A DNA stretch of 64,000 bases from an uncultured Psychroserpens sp. (GTDB lineage Bacteria > Bacteroidota > Bacteroidia > Flavobacteriales > Flavobacteriaceae): assembly GCA_947488655.1 (NCBI GenBank), contig CANKZZ010000001.1:434001-498000 (forward strand), written 5' to 3'. The notes beneath the pieces were generated by a model. The model worked only from the letters and a program-made list of their open reading frames with translations. It was not told the DNA's origin and made no database searches. Position numbers and translations under genes: made by a program. Shown here one piece after another: positions 1-8,936 of this stretch (position 1 is its first letter; every line of letters begins with the position of its first letter).

Positions 1-1250
1 TTGGGGATGTTTTTATCACTCTTGGCTAATTCAACCTTATTATAGACAGCTTTTTTAATACTGTCATTGTATGTAATAAATTTTGCGTTTCTTTCTCCGT
101 ATTGTTGCAACCAATTACGGTCTTCATAGCCCAAATAACTATCTTTTATAGTGTTTGTAATGGTATTAAATGCAGAGCCCACCATTTGATTAGTAAGTAC
201 TACTATAGCCAAATCTAAATCTGGGATTATTGTAAATTGTGTTACTGTACCAAGTAATCCACCTGTATGATAGACTTGTTTATATCCACCTTTAACATCG
301 GTTACAAACCAACCTAAACCGTAGCCTCTAAAATTAGAATTGTAACTATCATTTTTTGTCACTTTTAAAGGTGTTTGTAGCTGCCAGAGTTCATGAAATT
401 GCGTTTCGCTTAATAATCGTTTTCCGTTTTTTGTAACAGCGTCATTCATTAAAAACTCTGCCCAAGTCAACATATCTGTAACGTTACTTACAATGCCACC
501 AGCTGGATTTGCAGTTGTACTCCAATCATGCGGAATTTGAACCAACTCACCATCTGCTTTTGTGTGAGCATCAATAATATTTGACTTATCAGTTACACGA
601 TTATAAGAGGCTTTACTATTACTCATACCAACAGGTTTTAAGATTTTAGTCTCGATGAATTCTTCCCAGGACAATCCGCTAACACGTTTTAAAACTTCAC
701 CTGCAATAATAAACATGTTATTATTATATGAGAATTTACTTCTAAAAGAACTTTCAGGCTCTAAGTACTTTACATTAGAAATTACATCATTAACATCAAA
801 GTCATTACCTTCAGGAAAAAACATTAAATCTCCAGCACCTAAACCCATACCACTGCGATGTGTTACCAAGTCTCTCACAGTAAATTCTTGAGTTACCCAA
901 GGATCATGTAATTGAAATTCTGGGATATGTTTTCGCACCTTATCATCCCAATTAAGTTTGCCTTCGTCTATTAGCATCGCTAAAGCAAAACATGTAAAAC
1001 CTTTACTATTTGAAGCGACACCAACTAAGGTGTTTTCATTCATTTCTTTTTTATTGGTAAGCGAGCGCACACCATGACCTTTAGAATAAATTACATTTCC
1101 ATCTTTAATAATACCAACAGAGATGCCAGGTACATCAAAAGTTGATAACGTTTCTTTTATGAGATTATCTAATTGGTTTTCTGCAATTTGTGCATGAAAC
1201 GTAAAGCTTGAAATACATAATAAAATAGCAAGATATCTTTTTAATAACAT
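1..1250 (-). CDS. Serine hydrolase, beta-lactamase/PBP-like family (C-terminus cut off by window)
   Basis: I translated this from the complement: start ATG at 1250, 416 codons read with no stop before the window edge, so it is partial at the 3' end. The N-terminus (MLLKRYLAILLCISSFTFHAQ) is a signal peptide ending in a typical flavobacterial HAQ site, so the enzyme is exported. The fold-defining motifs of the class C beta-lactamase/esterase family (Pfam Beta-lactamase) are present: SxxK as SNSK at residues 80-83 with the nucleophilic Ser80, a Tyr-x-Asn motif (YNN) near residue 180, and HTGG in place of the KTG box. The HTGG form is common in esterase/D-aminopeptidase-like members rather than true beta-lactamases, so antibiotic resistance should not be assumed. 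It is likely a periplasmic peptidase or esterase with unknown substrate. It is divergent from the downstream alpha/beta hydrolase. Confidence 0.88.
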   Translation of the reverse strand, partial: MLLKRYLAILLCISSFTFHAQIAENQLDNLIKETLSTFDVPGISVGIIKDGNVIYSKGHGVRSLTNKKEMNENTLVGVASNSKGFTCFALAMLIDEGKLNWDDKVRKHIPEFQLHDPWVTQEFTVRDLVTHRSGMGLGAGDLMFFPEGNDFDVNDVISNVKYLEPESSFRSKFSYNNNMFIIAGEVLKRVSGLSWEEFIETKILKPVGMSNSKASYNRVTDKSNIIDAHTKADGELVQIPHDWSTTANPAGGIVSNVTDMLTWAEFLMNDAVTKNGKRLLSETQFHELWQLQTPLKVTKNDSYNSNFRGYGLGWFVTDVKGGYKQVYHTGGLLGTVTQFTIIPDLDLAIVVLTNQMVGSAFNTITNTIKDSYLGYEDRNWLQQYGERNAKFITYNDSIKKAVYNKVELAKSDKNIP

Positions 1251-1317
1251 TGAGTATTTTTTACCAGATTAATATTCAAATATAGTAAATACTTACATTC
1301 AAAATCTTTTCAAATCT

Positions 1318-1325
1318 TATCTTTG
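1318..1325 (+). promoter_or_regulatory. -7 promoter box (TATCTTTG) of the alpha/beta hydrolase gene
   Basis: This is a perfect match to the Bacteroidota sigma-A -7 consensus TAnnTTTG. It ends only six bases before the ATG at 1332, so transcription would begin at or next to the start codon. No clear -33 TTG was found at the usual distance. Confidence 0.5.
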
Positions 1326-1331
1326 CAAACT

Positions 1332-2117
1332 ATGATTTTACAACATAAAAAAAGTCCTGTGTATTACGAAGACGAAGGTGGCGGTAACGCTGTAGTTTTA
1401 TTACATGGGTTTTTAGAAAACTCTACAATGTGGTATGGTCTTAAGCCAATGTTGCTTCAAAATCATAGAGTTATTTGTATTGATTTGCTAGGACACGGTC
1501 AAACAGAGTGTTTAGGTTACAGTCATACTATGAGTGACATGGCAGATGCAGTGCTCGCAGTATTAGATCATTTGCAGCTTAAAACATATATTTTAATTGG
1601 TCACTCAATGGGTGGATATGTATCATTGGCATTAGCCGAAAAAAGACCAAAATCTGTACTGGGATTATGCTTAATGAATTCTACTTATCATGCCGACGAT
1701 GACGAATTAAGGAATTTAAGAAAAAGGGCAAATAGGATGGTACTCACCAATTTTGAAAATATGGTAAGAATGTCATTTACAAATTTATTTTCTTCGGAAA
1801 GCAGACTAAAACACAAATTAGAAATAGAGAAAATGCTAAGTCAAGCCTTAGAAACCTCTCCTCAAGGGTATATTGCTGGTCAAGAAGGAATGCTGTTAAG
1901 GGAAGATAAGTTTGATTTTTACAAAAAACTAGAGGCAGAAAAATTAATTATAATTGGTAAAAAAGATCCAGTAATAAAAGGAAAAGCAATACTTAACGAA
2001 ACTCGAGATACAAATATAAATTGTCACGAATTAGCGTTAGGGCATATGAGTCATATTGAAAACAAAGAGGAATTATCTTACATAATAAAACAGTTTGTCG
2101 AATTAATAGACGTATAA
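1332..2117 (+). CDS. Alpha/beta hydrolase
   Basis: The protein is 261 aa from the ATG at 1332. An in-frame TTG at 1323 would give three more residues but lies inside the promoter -7 box, so I reject it. It has the alpha/beta-hydrolase oxyanion strand HGF near residue 25, the nucleophile elbow GHSMGG near residue 90 (catalytic Ser), an acid candidate in KKDPV near residue 210 and the catalytic His in ALGHMSH near 240. No signal peptide is seen, so it is cytoplasmic. The closest recognisable type is the small carboxylesterase group (BioH/MenH-like), but the substrate cannot be told from sequence. It stands alone and is followed after 53 bp by a gene with its own leader. Confidence 0.85.
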   Translation: MILQHKKSPVYYEDEGGGNAVVLLHGFLENSTMWYGLKPMLLQNHRVICIDLLGHGQTECLGYSHTMSDMADAVLAVLDHLQLKTYILIGHSMGGYVSLALAEKRPKSVLGLCLMNSTYHADDDELRNLRKRANRMVLTNFENMVRMSFTNLFSSESRLKHKLEIEKMLSQALETSPQGYIAGQEGMLLREDKFDFYKKLEAEKLIIIGKKDPVIKGKAILNETRDTNINCHELALGHMSHIENKEELSYIIKQFVELIDV

Positions 2118-2170
2118 ACGTTTTTATTACTATTTTTTTATTAAGTTTACGTACCCCAAATCTAACAGCC

Positions 2171-2437
2171 ATGAAAAGTACTACCACAAAAACTACCAGC
2201 CCGTTAAAGATTTACTGCGATATATTTGGACATAAGTATGAAGTTTCAAAAAAAGTAACCTCACATGTAAAAGAGTATACTTGTAAATGTTGTAAGCGTC
2301 AACTCACTACAAATAGTAACGGTAAATTAATTGAGCTAACACCTAAATTTCAAGAGATTAATGCCATTTTATCTGAGATTTACATGCGAAGAATGTCTCG
2401 TTTAAAGAAAAAATCGCTCAGTTCATCGATATATTAG
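2171..2437 (+). CDS. Small Cys/His-rich (zinc-ribbon-like) protein, paralog 1
   Basis: I do not recognise a characterised family for this 88-aa, strongly basic protein. It contains a Cys-x2-FGH motif (residues 16-21), a conserved HV about 12 residues later, then Cys-x-Cys-Cys. These are plausible ligands for one zinc. The C-terminal half is helical and rich in Lys/Arg. It is clearly paralogous to the genes at 2514 and 3977: the FGHxYEVSK block, HVK, the TT.SNGxLI.LTPK stretch and EIN..LS.I..RR are shared with the first of these. Size and basicity suggest nucleic-acid or ribosome binding, but this is inference. The general look recalls the small prophage-type DUF1660 Cys/FGH proteins, without certainty. 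Confidence 0.7.
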   Translation: MKSTTTKTTSPLKIYCDIFGHKYEVSKKVTSHVKEYTCKCCKRQLTTNSNGKLIELTPKFQEINAILSEIYMRRMSRLKKKSLSSSIY

Positions 2438-2513
2438 AGTAAAGTCGTACGTTATTATCTAGAATTCATATATTTAGTCATCCTCTAAGATTAATAATTA
2501 ATAGCGCAATACA

Positions 2514-2783
2514 TTGAAAAATATCTACTGCTCGTTTTTTGGACACCAATATGAGGTTTCAAAAAACATAACGTACCATGTAAAAGTGTATAAGTGTACA
2601 CATTGTAATTCTCAAGTAACTACCAGCGGTAACGGTAGTTTAATACCATTAACTCCTAAGTATAAAGAAATAAATTCTGTTTTATCTCGTATTCATAATA
2701 GACGAATAGATAGAATTAAACAAAAGTCAATATCTAAAACTAAGCAAGAAGCATTTTTAGATTTTACCCCTCATTTTTCATAG
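2514..2783 (+). CDS. Small Cys/His-rich (zinc-ribbon-like) protein, paralog 2 (TTG start)
   Basis: The protein is 89 aa and starts at TTG 2514. No ATG or GTG is available upstream of the conserved motif, and the alignment to paralog 1 begins at KxIYC, so TTG is the best start. The Cys-x2-FGHxYEVSK block, HVK and a canonical Cys-x2-Cys (CTHC) are present. The central TTSxNGxLIxLTPK stretch and the EIN..LSxIxxRR helix match paralog 1. The last 20 bp overlap the convergent thiL stop region, so the two transcripts overlap tail to tail. The function is unknown. The close similarity and adjacency to 2171 indicate a tandem duplication. Confidence 0.65.
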   Translation: MKNIYCSFFGHQYEVSKNITYHVKVYKCTHCNSQVTTSGNGSLIPLTPKYKEINSVLSRIHNRRIDRIKQKSISKTKQEAFLDFTPHFS

Positions 2784-3816
2784 CATTCCATCCTTTTGCT
2801 ATAATGGGTATTGCTTGTTCACCTCGGGTGATTAGGTGCATACCTCTTCCTTTTTCGGTTATATAACCTATGACTGTTAAGTTTGGGTTGCCCTTTATTT
2901 TAGGGAAATCTTTTTGTGAGATAGACATTAATAGCTCATAGTCTTCACCACCATTTAGTGCAATTGTTGTACTATCAATTTTAAACTCTTCGCATGTAGA
3001 TATTACTTGTGGATCTAGCGGTATTTTGTTTTCATAAATTTCTACACCAACGTCACTTTGTTTGCAAATGTGAATAATTTCAGAAGATAAACCATCACTA
3101 ATATCAATCATACTAGTAGGTTTCACTTCTAATTTTTCAAGTAATTCAATAATATCTTTTCTAGCTTCTGGTTTTAATTGTCGCTCAATGATATAACTGT
3201 AAGGATCTAAGTCTGGCTGATTTTGAGGATTTACCTTAAACACTTCTTTTTCTCGCTCTAAAACTTGTAAACCCATATAAGCAGCGCCAATATCTCCAGT
3301 AACTACCAATAAGTCATTTGGTTTTGCTCCATTTCTATAAACCACATTATTTTCATCTAATTCTCCAATTGCGGTGACTGAGATAATGAGACCAGTTGTT
3401 GATGAGGTAGTATCTCCTCCAACAACATCAATATCATAAACCTTTGCAGCAGTTTCAATGCCTGCATATAAATCTTCTAAAGCTTCAAGTGGGAATCTAT
3501 TAGATACAGCAATAGATACTGTAATTTGTGTAGCAGTAGCATTCATAGCGTACACATCACTTAAATTAACCACTACAGCTTTATATCCTAAATGTTTAAG
3601 TGGTACATAAGACAAATCAAAATGAACATTCTCAACAAGTAAATCTGTTGTAACTACTATCTGTTTTGATTTTGAATCTAAAACAGCAGCGTCATCGCCA
3701 ATTCCTTTAATTGTAGAAGTGTGCTTAATGTCAAAATTTTTGGTAAGATGGTCAATAAGGCCAAACTCTCCAAGTTGGTCTAATGAGGTACGTGATTGGT
3801 TTTTATCTTCTATCAT
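2764..3816 (-). CDS. thiL: Thiamine-monophosphate kinase
   Basis: ThiL phosphorylates thiamine monophosphate to thiamine diphosphate, the last step of cofactor synthesis, in the cytoplasm. The 350-aa length is usual for the family. Visible hallmarks are GIGDDAAVL (residues 38-46, the acidic metal/ATP site), TTDLLVENVHFD (57-68), VGGDTTSS (about 134), DISDGLSSE (about 240) and LNGGEDYELL near the C-terminus, all typical of AIR-synthase-fold ThiL. It is an isolated minus-strand gene between two of the small Cys/His proteins. No other thiamine genes are nearby. A -7 box sits four bases before the ATG. Confidence 0.96.
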   Translation of the reverse strand: MIEDKNQSRTSLDQLGEFGLIDHLTKNFDIKHTSTIKGIGDDAAVLDSKSKQIVVTTDLLVENVHFDLSYVPLKHLGYKAVVVNLSDVYAMNATATQITVSIAVSNRFPLEALEDLYAGIETAAKVYDIDVVGGDTTSSTTGLIISVTAIGELDENNVVYRNGAKPNDLLVVTGDIGAAYMGLQVLEREKEVFKVNPQNQPDLDPYSYIIERQLKPEARKDIIELLEKLEVKPTSMIDISDGLSSEIIHICKQSDVGVEIYENKIPLDPQVISTCEEFKIDSTTIALNGGEDYELLMSISQKDFPKIKGNPNLTVIGYITEKGRGMHLITRGEQAIPIIAKGWNAMKNEG

Positions 3817-3820
3817 GCTA

Positions 3821-3828
3821 CAAAAATA
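3821..3828 (-). promoter_or_regulatory. -7 promoter box (TATTTTTG) of thiL
   Basis: On the minus strand this reads TATTTTTG followed by TAGC and the ATG. It is a full TAnnTTTG match with four bases to the start codon, implying a leaderless thiL mRNA. Confidence 0.45.
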
Positions 3829-3976
3829 AGCCCAATTTTTTAAGCTTTATAAGGTTTTAAGGTAATTTTAAGTACTTCGGAATTAAATTATTATGCATTT
3901 CATCGAAAAAATAAGTATTTAATCGGCACGTAAAGAAATTTATTATATTTTAGAAGTCCCAAATCTATTACCTATT

Positions 3977-4216
3977 ATGCACACAACTACAAAAGAGAGA
4001 TTGTTATGTTCTGTTTTTGGACATAACTTAAAATATACTTCAAAAAAGAAAAAGAAAGCACATGTTCTATCTTGTGCTACTTGTCAATCTCAACAAATTG
4101 ATGATGATTTCGAAAATCTTGATATGTATCCTTTCAAAAATAAAGATATAAGAACCGCGTTACAGGAGCTTTTTATATTACAGAGCCAATATTCTCGCAG
4201 GCATATTTCTGTATAA
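3977..4216 (+). CDS. Small Cys/His-rich (zinc-ribbon-like) protein, paralog 3
   Basis: This is a 79-aa basic protein of unknown function. It keeps the LLCSVFGH core (Cys-x2-FGH), HV after a lysine run (KKKKKAHV) and Cys-x2-Cys (CATC), so the same putative zinc site as the proteins at 2171 and 2514. The C-terminal half has diverged, with an acidic patch in place of the LTPK segment. Its leader carries the same decamer CCCAAATCTA as the leader of paralog 1. It lies upstream of the SUF operon but is separated from it by a 159-bp gap that contains the SUF promoter. Confidence 0.65.
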   Translation: MHTTTKERLLCSVFGHNLKYTSKKKKKAHVLSCATCQSQQIDDDFENLDMYPFKNKDIRTALQELFILQSQYSRRHISV

Positions 4217-4337
4217 AAAAACTAAAATATTTTATCGTATTCTGTTAATGTTAGATGAACTTCTAGACATTACAATTTCTTATGCTATCATTTGCTAATA
4301 TAATGTTAGGTTGTATGGTTAAAATCGACTTATGTCG

Positions 4338-4345
4338 TATATTTG
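4338..4345 (+). promoter_or_regulatory. -7 promoter box (TATATTTG) of the SUF operon
   Basis: A perfect TAnnTTTG match lies about 30 bp before the sufA ATG and is followed by an A/T-rich leader. It is the best candidate for the main SUF promoter. No IscR-like operator was recognised. Confidence 0.6.
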
Positions 4346-4375
4346 CAATCTATTTAGACAATATCTATATAATAA

Positions 4376-4705
4376 ATGATGAAAGTATCAGAAACAGCGA
4401 AAAAGAAAGTTATTGAACTCATGAGCGATGATGGCTTTAATGCAACAACCGACTATGTTCGTGTTGGTGTAAAAAGTGGTGGATGCTCTGGTTTATCGTA
4501 TGATTTAAAATTTGATAACGAACAAAAAGAAGATGATAAAGTTTTTGAAGATAATGGTGTTAAAATCATTGTAGATAAAAAGAGCTTTTTATATTTGATT
4601 GGAACCACTTTAGAGTATTCTGGTGGGTTAAATGGAGCTGGTTTTGTTTTCAATAATCCTAATGCCAATAGAACTTGTGGTTGCGGAGAATCATTTTCAT
4701 TATAA
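4376..4705 (+). CDS. sufA: A-type iron-sulfur carrier protein (SufA/IscA/HesB family)
   Basis: The 109-aa HesB-like domain protein receives nascent Fe-S clusters from the SufBCD scaffold and passes them to apoproteins. The three ligand cysteines are present: Cys37 in SGGCSG, and Cys101 and Cys103 in the C-terminal TCGCGESF. Two ATG codons are adjacent (4376 and 4379); either could start. It is the first gene of the operon, with sufB following after 22 bp. Confidence 0.95.
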   Translation: MMKVSETAKKKVIELMSDDGFNATTDYVRVGVKSGGCSGLSYDLKFDNEQKEDDKVFEDNGVKIIVDKKSFLYLIGTTLEYSGGLNGAGFVFNNPNANRTCGCGESFSL

Positions 4706-4727
4706 TTTTTAATAATAAACTCGAAAT

Positions 4728-6176
4728 ATGAGCAAGTATACAGAAGATGATCTTCGAGAAGAATTAAAAACCAAAGAATACGAATATGGTTTTTATACAG
4801 ATTTAAAATCTGAAACGTTTCCTATTGGTTTAAACGAAGATATCGTTCGAGCTATTTCTAAAAAGAAGGAAGAGCCAGAATGGATGACAGAGTGGCGATT
4901 GGAGGCTTTTAAAGCTTGGAAAGAAATGGCAGAACCAGAATGGGCAAACGTTCATTATAAAAAACCAGATTTTCAAGCAATAGCTTACTACTCTGCTCCA
5001 GTAGCAGTAGATCCAAATAAAACGTTAGATGATGTTGATCCAGATTTGCTGGCTATGTACAAGAAGCTTGGTATCTCTGTAGATGAACAAAAGAAAATGA
5101 ATAATATAGCAATGGATATTGTTGTAGATTCAGTTTCTGTTGCAACAACATTTAAGAAAACTCTTGGCGAAAAAGGAATTATTTTTATGAGTATTTCTGA
5201 AGCTATTAAAGAGCATCCTGAGTTGGTAAAGAAATATTTAGGTACTGTTGTACCGCAAAAAGATAATTTTTATGCAGCTTTAAATAGTGCTGTATTTAGT
5301 GACGGTAGTTTTTGCTATATCCCTAAAGGTGTACGTTGCCCAATGGAATTGTCTACATACTTTAGAATTAATCAAGCAGGAACAGGACAATTTGAGAGAA
5401 CTTTAGTAATTGCAGATGAAGGTAGTTATGTATCTTATCTCGAAGGATGTACAGCGCCTAGTAGAGATGAAAATCAACTACACGCAGCAGTGGTAGAGTT
5501 AATTGCATTGGATGATGCCGAAATTAAATATTCTACTGTACAAAACTGGTATCCCGGAAATGCTGAAGGTAAAGGTGGTGTTTATAACTTTGTGACTAAA
5601 AGAGGTCTTTGTGAGACTAATGCAAAAATCTCATGGACTCAAGTAGAAACAGGTAGTGCTGTAACTTGGAAATATCCATCTTGCGTACTTAAAGGTGATA
5701 ATTCTGTAGGAGAATTTTACTCTATTGCAGTGACCAATAATTACCAACAAGCCGATACAGGTACTAAGATGATACACTTAGGTAAAAACACGAAATCTAC
5801 AATTATATCTAAAGGAATCTCTGCAGGAAAATCTCAAAACTCATATAGAGGGTTAGTACAAATAAGCTCTAGGGCAGATAACGCTAGAAACTTCTCACAA
5901 TGTGATAGTTTGTTAATGGGTAATGAGTGTGGAGCTCATACGTTTCCTTACATAGAAGCAAAAAACAAATCGGCTCAAATAGAGCATGAGGCTACAACGA
6001 GTAAAATTGGTGAGGACCAGATTTTTTATTGTAACCAAAGAGGGATAGATACAGAAAAAGCTATTGCCTTAATTGTAAACGGTTTTAGTAAAGAAGTTCT
6101 CAATAAATTACCAATGGAGTTTGCTGTAGAAGCTCAAAAATTATTAGAAATAAGCTTAGAAGGTTCGGTAGGATAA
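4728..6176 (+). CDS. sufB: Fe-S cluster assembly scaffold protein SufB
   Basis: SufB is the core scaffold of the SufBC2D complex, on which Fe-S clusters are built in the cytoplasm. The 482-aa length is normal. The beta-helix region contains the family landmarks [39 protein letters not shown], the [11 protein letters not shown] strand and the C-terminal [19 protein letters not shown]. It is co-directional with sufA and separated by only 10 bp from the small lipoprotein gene that follows. Confidence 0.97.
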   Translation: MSKYTEDDLREELKTKEYEYGFYTDLKSETFPIGLNEDIVRAISKKKEEPEWMTEWRLEAFKAWKEMAEPEWANVHYKKPDFQAIAYYSAPVAVDPNKTLDDVDPDLLAMYKKLGISVDEQKKMNNIAMDIVVDSVSVATTFKKTLGEKGIIFMSISEAIKEHPELVKKYLGTVVPQKDNFYAALNSAVFSDGSFCYIPKGVRCPMELSTYFRINQAGTGQFERTLVIADEGSYVSYLEGCTAPSRDENQLHAAVVELIALDDAEIKYSTVQNWYPGNAEGKGGVYNFVTKRGLCETNAKISWTQVETGSAVTWKYPSCVLKGDNSVGEFYSIAVTNNYQQADTGTKMIHLGKNTKSTIISKGISAGKSQNSYRGLVQISSRADNARNFSQCDSLLMGNECGAHTFPYIEAKNKSAQIEHEATTSKIGEDQIFYCNQRGIDTEKAIALIVNGFSKEVLNKLPMEFAVEAQKLLEISLEGSVG

Positions 6177-6186
6177 AACTAATATT

Positions 6187-6624
6187 ATGAAAAAAATAGT
6201 TGCATTGCTTATGCTTGTTACAGTCATTATGAGCTGTAAAGACGACAAAAAAACCGATATTGATACTGGTGAAGAAAATCAGTCAATAACTGCAAAAGAT
6301 GGTAAAACATCAAAGCAAAACGATGGTTTAATTGCTATACAAGGAGAGTTTTTGTACTCTAAAGTAGATAATGCTGCAGTTTTAAAAACACCAACACAAA
6401 TGTATGGAGTTGTGTTAGATAAGAAAATGATGGAGTTACAAAAGCAAATAGAATCATACAAAGTTGATGAGTATACTATGGTGCCTGTAACTTTGAGAGG
6501 TCGAATTATAAAGAATGAAAAGGCAGAAAATGAGTGGAAAAATAAAATCGAAATAAAAGAGATTTTAAAGATTTCAAAACCAGCACCAGAAGAAAGCGAT
6601 ATCATAAAACTAGGAAGTAAATAA
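6187..6624 (+). CDS. Putative lipoprotein embedded between sufB and sufC
   Basis: This is a 145-aa protein with a lipoprotein signal peptide: a basic start, a hydrophobic stretch and IMSC with the acylated Cys at about residue 16, followed by a KDDKK linker. The mature part (about residues 50-130) looks like a compact beta-rich domain with a [12 protein letters not shown] segment and VTLRGRI followed by IEIKEILK. I do not recognise a named family. Spacing is 10 bp to sufB and 2 bp to sufC, so it is certainly co-transcribed. An exported lipoprotein inside a cytosolic Fe-S assembly operon is unexpected; the function is unknown. Confidence 0.85.
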   Translation: MKKIVALLMLVTVIMSCKDDKKTDIDTGEENQSITAKDGKTSKQNDGLIAIQGEFLYSKVDNAAVLKTPTQMYGVVLDKKMMELQKQIESYKVDEYTMVPVTLRGRIIKNEKAENEWKNKIEIKEILKISKPAPEESDIIKLGSK

Positions 6625-6626
6625 TT

Positions 6627-7379
6627 ATGTTAGAAATAAAAGATTTGCACGCAAGTGTAGAAGGAAAAGGAATTTTAAGAGGTATTAATTTAGAAGTAAA
6701 AGCAGGAGAAGTACATGCAATTATGGGACCTAATGGTTCTGGTAAAAGTACTTTAGCTTCTGTTATTGCAGGTAAAGAAGAGTATGAAGTTGATAAAGGT
6801 CAAATTCTCTTAGATGGTGAAGATATTGAAGAGTTAGCTGCAGAGGAGCGTGCTCATAAAGGTGTGTTTTTATCGTTTCAATATCCAGTTGAGATTCCAG
6901 GTGTTAGTGTTACTAACTTTATGAAAACAGCTATTAACGAAACAAGAAAAGCAAAAGGATTAGAAGACATGCCAGCTAAAGACATGTTAAAAATGATTAG
7001 AGAAAAATCTGAGCTTTTAGAAATTGATCGTAAGTTTTTATCTCGTTCTTTAAACGAGGGATTTTCTGGAGGAGAGAAAAAGAGAAATGAAATTTTTCAA
7101 ATGGCAATGTTAGAGCCTAAGTTAGCCATTCTTGATGAGACAGATTCTGGTTTAGATATTGATGCACTTAGAATTGTTGCTAATGGTGTAAATAAGTTAA
7201 AAAATAAGGATAACGCAGTTATTGTTATTACACACTACCAAAGATTATTAGATCATATTGTGCCAGATTTTGTTCATGTACTTTATAATGGTCGTATTGT
7301 AAAATCAGGTACCAAAGAGTTAGCTCACGAGCTAGAAGAAAAAGGTTATGATTGGATCAAAGAAGAAGTAGGCGCTTAA
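6627..7379 (+). CDS. sufC: Fe-S cluster assembly ATPase SufC
   Basis: SufC is the ABC-type ATPase that binds SufB and SufD and drives cluster assembly. The 250-aa protein has Walker [10 protein letters not shown] (about 34-42), the SufC-type signature FSGGEKKR and Walker [15 protein letters not shown], with no membrane segments. The DETDSGLD form of Walker B separates SufC from transporter ATPases. It is followed by a 127-bp gap before sufD in which I see no clear element. Confidence 0.97.
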   Translation: MLEIKDLHASVEGKGILRGINLEVKAGEVHAIMGPNGSGKSTLASVIAGKEEYEVDKGQILLDGEDIEELAAEERAHKGVFLSFQYPVEIPGVSVTNFMKTAINETRKAKGLEDMPAKDMLKMIREKSELLEIDRKFLSRSLNEGFSGGEKKRNEIFQMAMLEPKLAILDETDSGLDIDALRIVANGVNKLKNKDNAVIVITHYQRLLDHIVPDFVHVLYNGRIVKSGTKELAHELEEKGYDWIKEEVGA

Positions 7380-7506
7380 TAAATAAGCAATATTTAATTG
7401 TAGTTAGCTGTTGTGCTCTAGATTAAATATAATTTAAAGATAGTACAGTTTAAATGATTTAAAGTTTTCTTAGTAAAACTTAGACTGAGACTAAAAACTG
7501 AATTTA

Positions 7507-8820
7507 ATGGAATTAAAAGATAAATTAGTATCGTCATATATGGCATTTGAAAACACGGTAGATAATGATACTGCTGTTCATGAGGTGCGTAATGAGGCTA
7601 TAAAAATATTTGAAGATAAAGGGTTTCCTTCTAAAAAAGATGAAGCTTGGAAGTATACATCGTTAAATAGCGTTTTAAAGCATGATTATAGTGTGTTTCC
7701 TAAACAAGAAAACGCAATCGACTATAAAGATGTAAAAAAGTATTTTATTCACGATATAGATAGCTATAACCTAGTTTTTGTTGATGGAAAATTTTCATCA
7801 AATCTTTCACAAACAACGCATGATGGGATTGACGTGTGTCTTATGTCTTCAGCATTAACAAAACCAAAATATCAGCTCATAATAGAGAACTACTTTAATA
7901 AAGTAGCTGCTAAAGACGGTATCTCATCTTTAAATACTGCGTTTTCTAAAGAAGGTGCTTATATCCATATTCCAAAGAATAAATTAGTAGAAAAACCAAT
8001 ACAAATTATTCATTTTTCAACAGGAAATGAATCAGCTTTACTTTTACAGCCACGTAATTTAATTGTTGTAGATGAAAACTCTCATGTGCAAATCATAGAG
8101 CGTCATCAAAGTTTAACAGATAATCCTGTCCTTACCAATAGTGTTACAGAGATTTTTGCTAGTAAAAGAGCCATTGTAGATTATTATAAAATCCAAAATG
8201 ATAAAGAAAACGCATCTCTAATAGATACGACTTGCATAGATCAAAAGCGAGAGAGTCATGTATCAATGCACACCTTTACGTTTGGAGGTAAATTAACACG
8301 TAATAATCTAAATTTTTATCAAAACGGTGAACGTATGGACTCTACCTTAAATGGAGTTACCATTATAGGAGACAAACAACATGTAGATCATAACACATTA
8401 GTGCATCACATAGAGCCAAATTGCGAAAGCCACCAAGATTATAAAGGTATATTCTCAGATAAATCTACAGGTGTTTTTAACGGTAAAGTAGTTGTAAATA
8501 AAGAAGCTCAAAAAACAAACGCATTTCAATCAAACAATAATATATTGTTGAGTGATAAAGCTACAATAAACAGTAAACCACAATTAGAAATTTTTGCAGA
8601 TGATGTAAAATGTTCACATGGTTGTACAATTGGGCAGTTAGATGAAAGCGCAATGTTTTATATGAAATCTAGAGGTATCCCAGAAAAGGAAGCAAAAGCA
8701 CTATTAATGTTTGCCTTTAGTAACAACGTTTTAAACTCAGTTAAAATTCCAGAAATTAAGCAACGTATCACTAAGATTATTGCCAATAAACTGGGAGTTA
8801 ATATTGGGTTTGATCTTTAA
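7507..8820 (+). CDS. sufD: Fe-S cluster assembly protein SufD
   Basis: SufD is the partner of SufB in the SufBC2D scaffold. The 437-aa protein has an N-terminal helical region (about 1-120) with DEAWKYTS, a central beta-helix, and the conserved C-terminal CSHGCTIGQLDESAMFYMKSR motif followed by AKALLMFAF, which is diagnostic of SufB/SufD. It is co-directional with the other suf genes. Downstream lies a GC-rich, repeat-like insertion before sufS. Confidence 0.96.
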   Translation: MELKDKLVSSYMAFENTVDNDTAVHEVRNEAIKIFEDKGFPSKKDEAWKYTSLNSVLKHDYSVFPKQENAIDYKDVKKYFIHDIDSYNLVFVDGKFSSNLSQTTHDGIDVCLMSSALTKPKYQLIIENYFNKVAAKDGISSLNTAFSKEGAYIHIPKNKLVEKPIQIIHFSTGNESALLLQPRNLIVVDENSHVQIIERHQSLTDNPVLTNSVTEIFASKRAIVDYYKIQNDKENASLIDTTCIDQKRESHVSMHTFTFGGKLTRNNLNFYQNGERMDSTLNGVTIIGDKQHVDHNTLVHHIEPNCESHQDYKGIFSDKSTGVFNGKVVVNKEAQKTNAFQSNNNILLSDKATINSKPQLEIFADDVKCSHGCTIGQLDESAMFYMKSRGIPEKEAKALLMFAFSNNVLNSVKIPEIKQRITKIIANKLGVNIGFDL

Positions 8821-8870
8821 TTTCTAACACCAAAAGAAATAAGTAGAATATTATCTTAATTATTATTTGA

Positions 8871-8936
8871 AGCTATTTCCAGCTTTCGGCAGTCGCTCTC
8901 TGCGAGGAGCTCCAACAAATGCCTCAATCTGGGCTA
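8871..8936 (+). repeat. Putative dispersed GC-rich palindromic repeat upstream of sufS
   Basis: This 66-bp stretch is much richer in G+C than its AT-rich surroundings. It begins GCTATTTCCAGCTTTC and ends CAATCTGGGCTA, with internal pairing such as CCAG/CTGG at the ends and TCGC/GCGA in the middle. Its form resembles a repeat I recall being scattered in flavobacterial genomes. Only one copy is in this window, so its dispersed nature is inference. Confidence 0.5.

Noticed and set aside
655-891. 78-aa plus-strand open frame
   Set aside because: It is the antisense shadow of the partial serine hydrolase, which has clear family motifs on the minus strand.
1-1250. True beta-lactamase (antibiotic resistance)
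   Set aside because: The KTG box is replaced by HTGG and the overall form fits general serine hydrolases/peptidases; resistance cannot be supported.
1323-1331. TTG start for the alpha/beta hydrolase
   Set aside because: It falls inside the TATCTTTG promoter box, so it would not be transcribed from that promoter.
6279-6605. 108-aa minus-strand open frame opposite the sufB-sufC lipoprotein
   Set aside because: No recognisable motif; the plus-strand frame has a good lipobox, a start and operon spacing.
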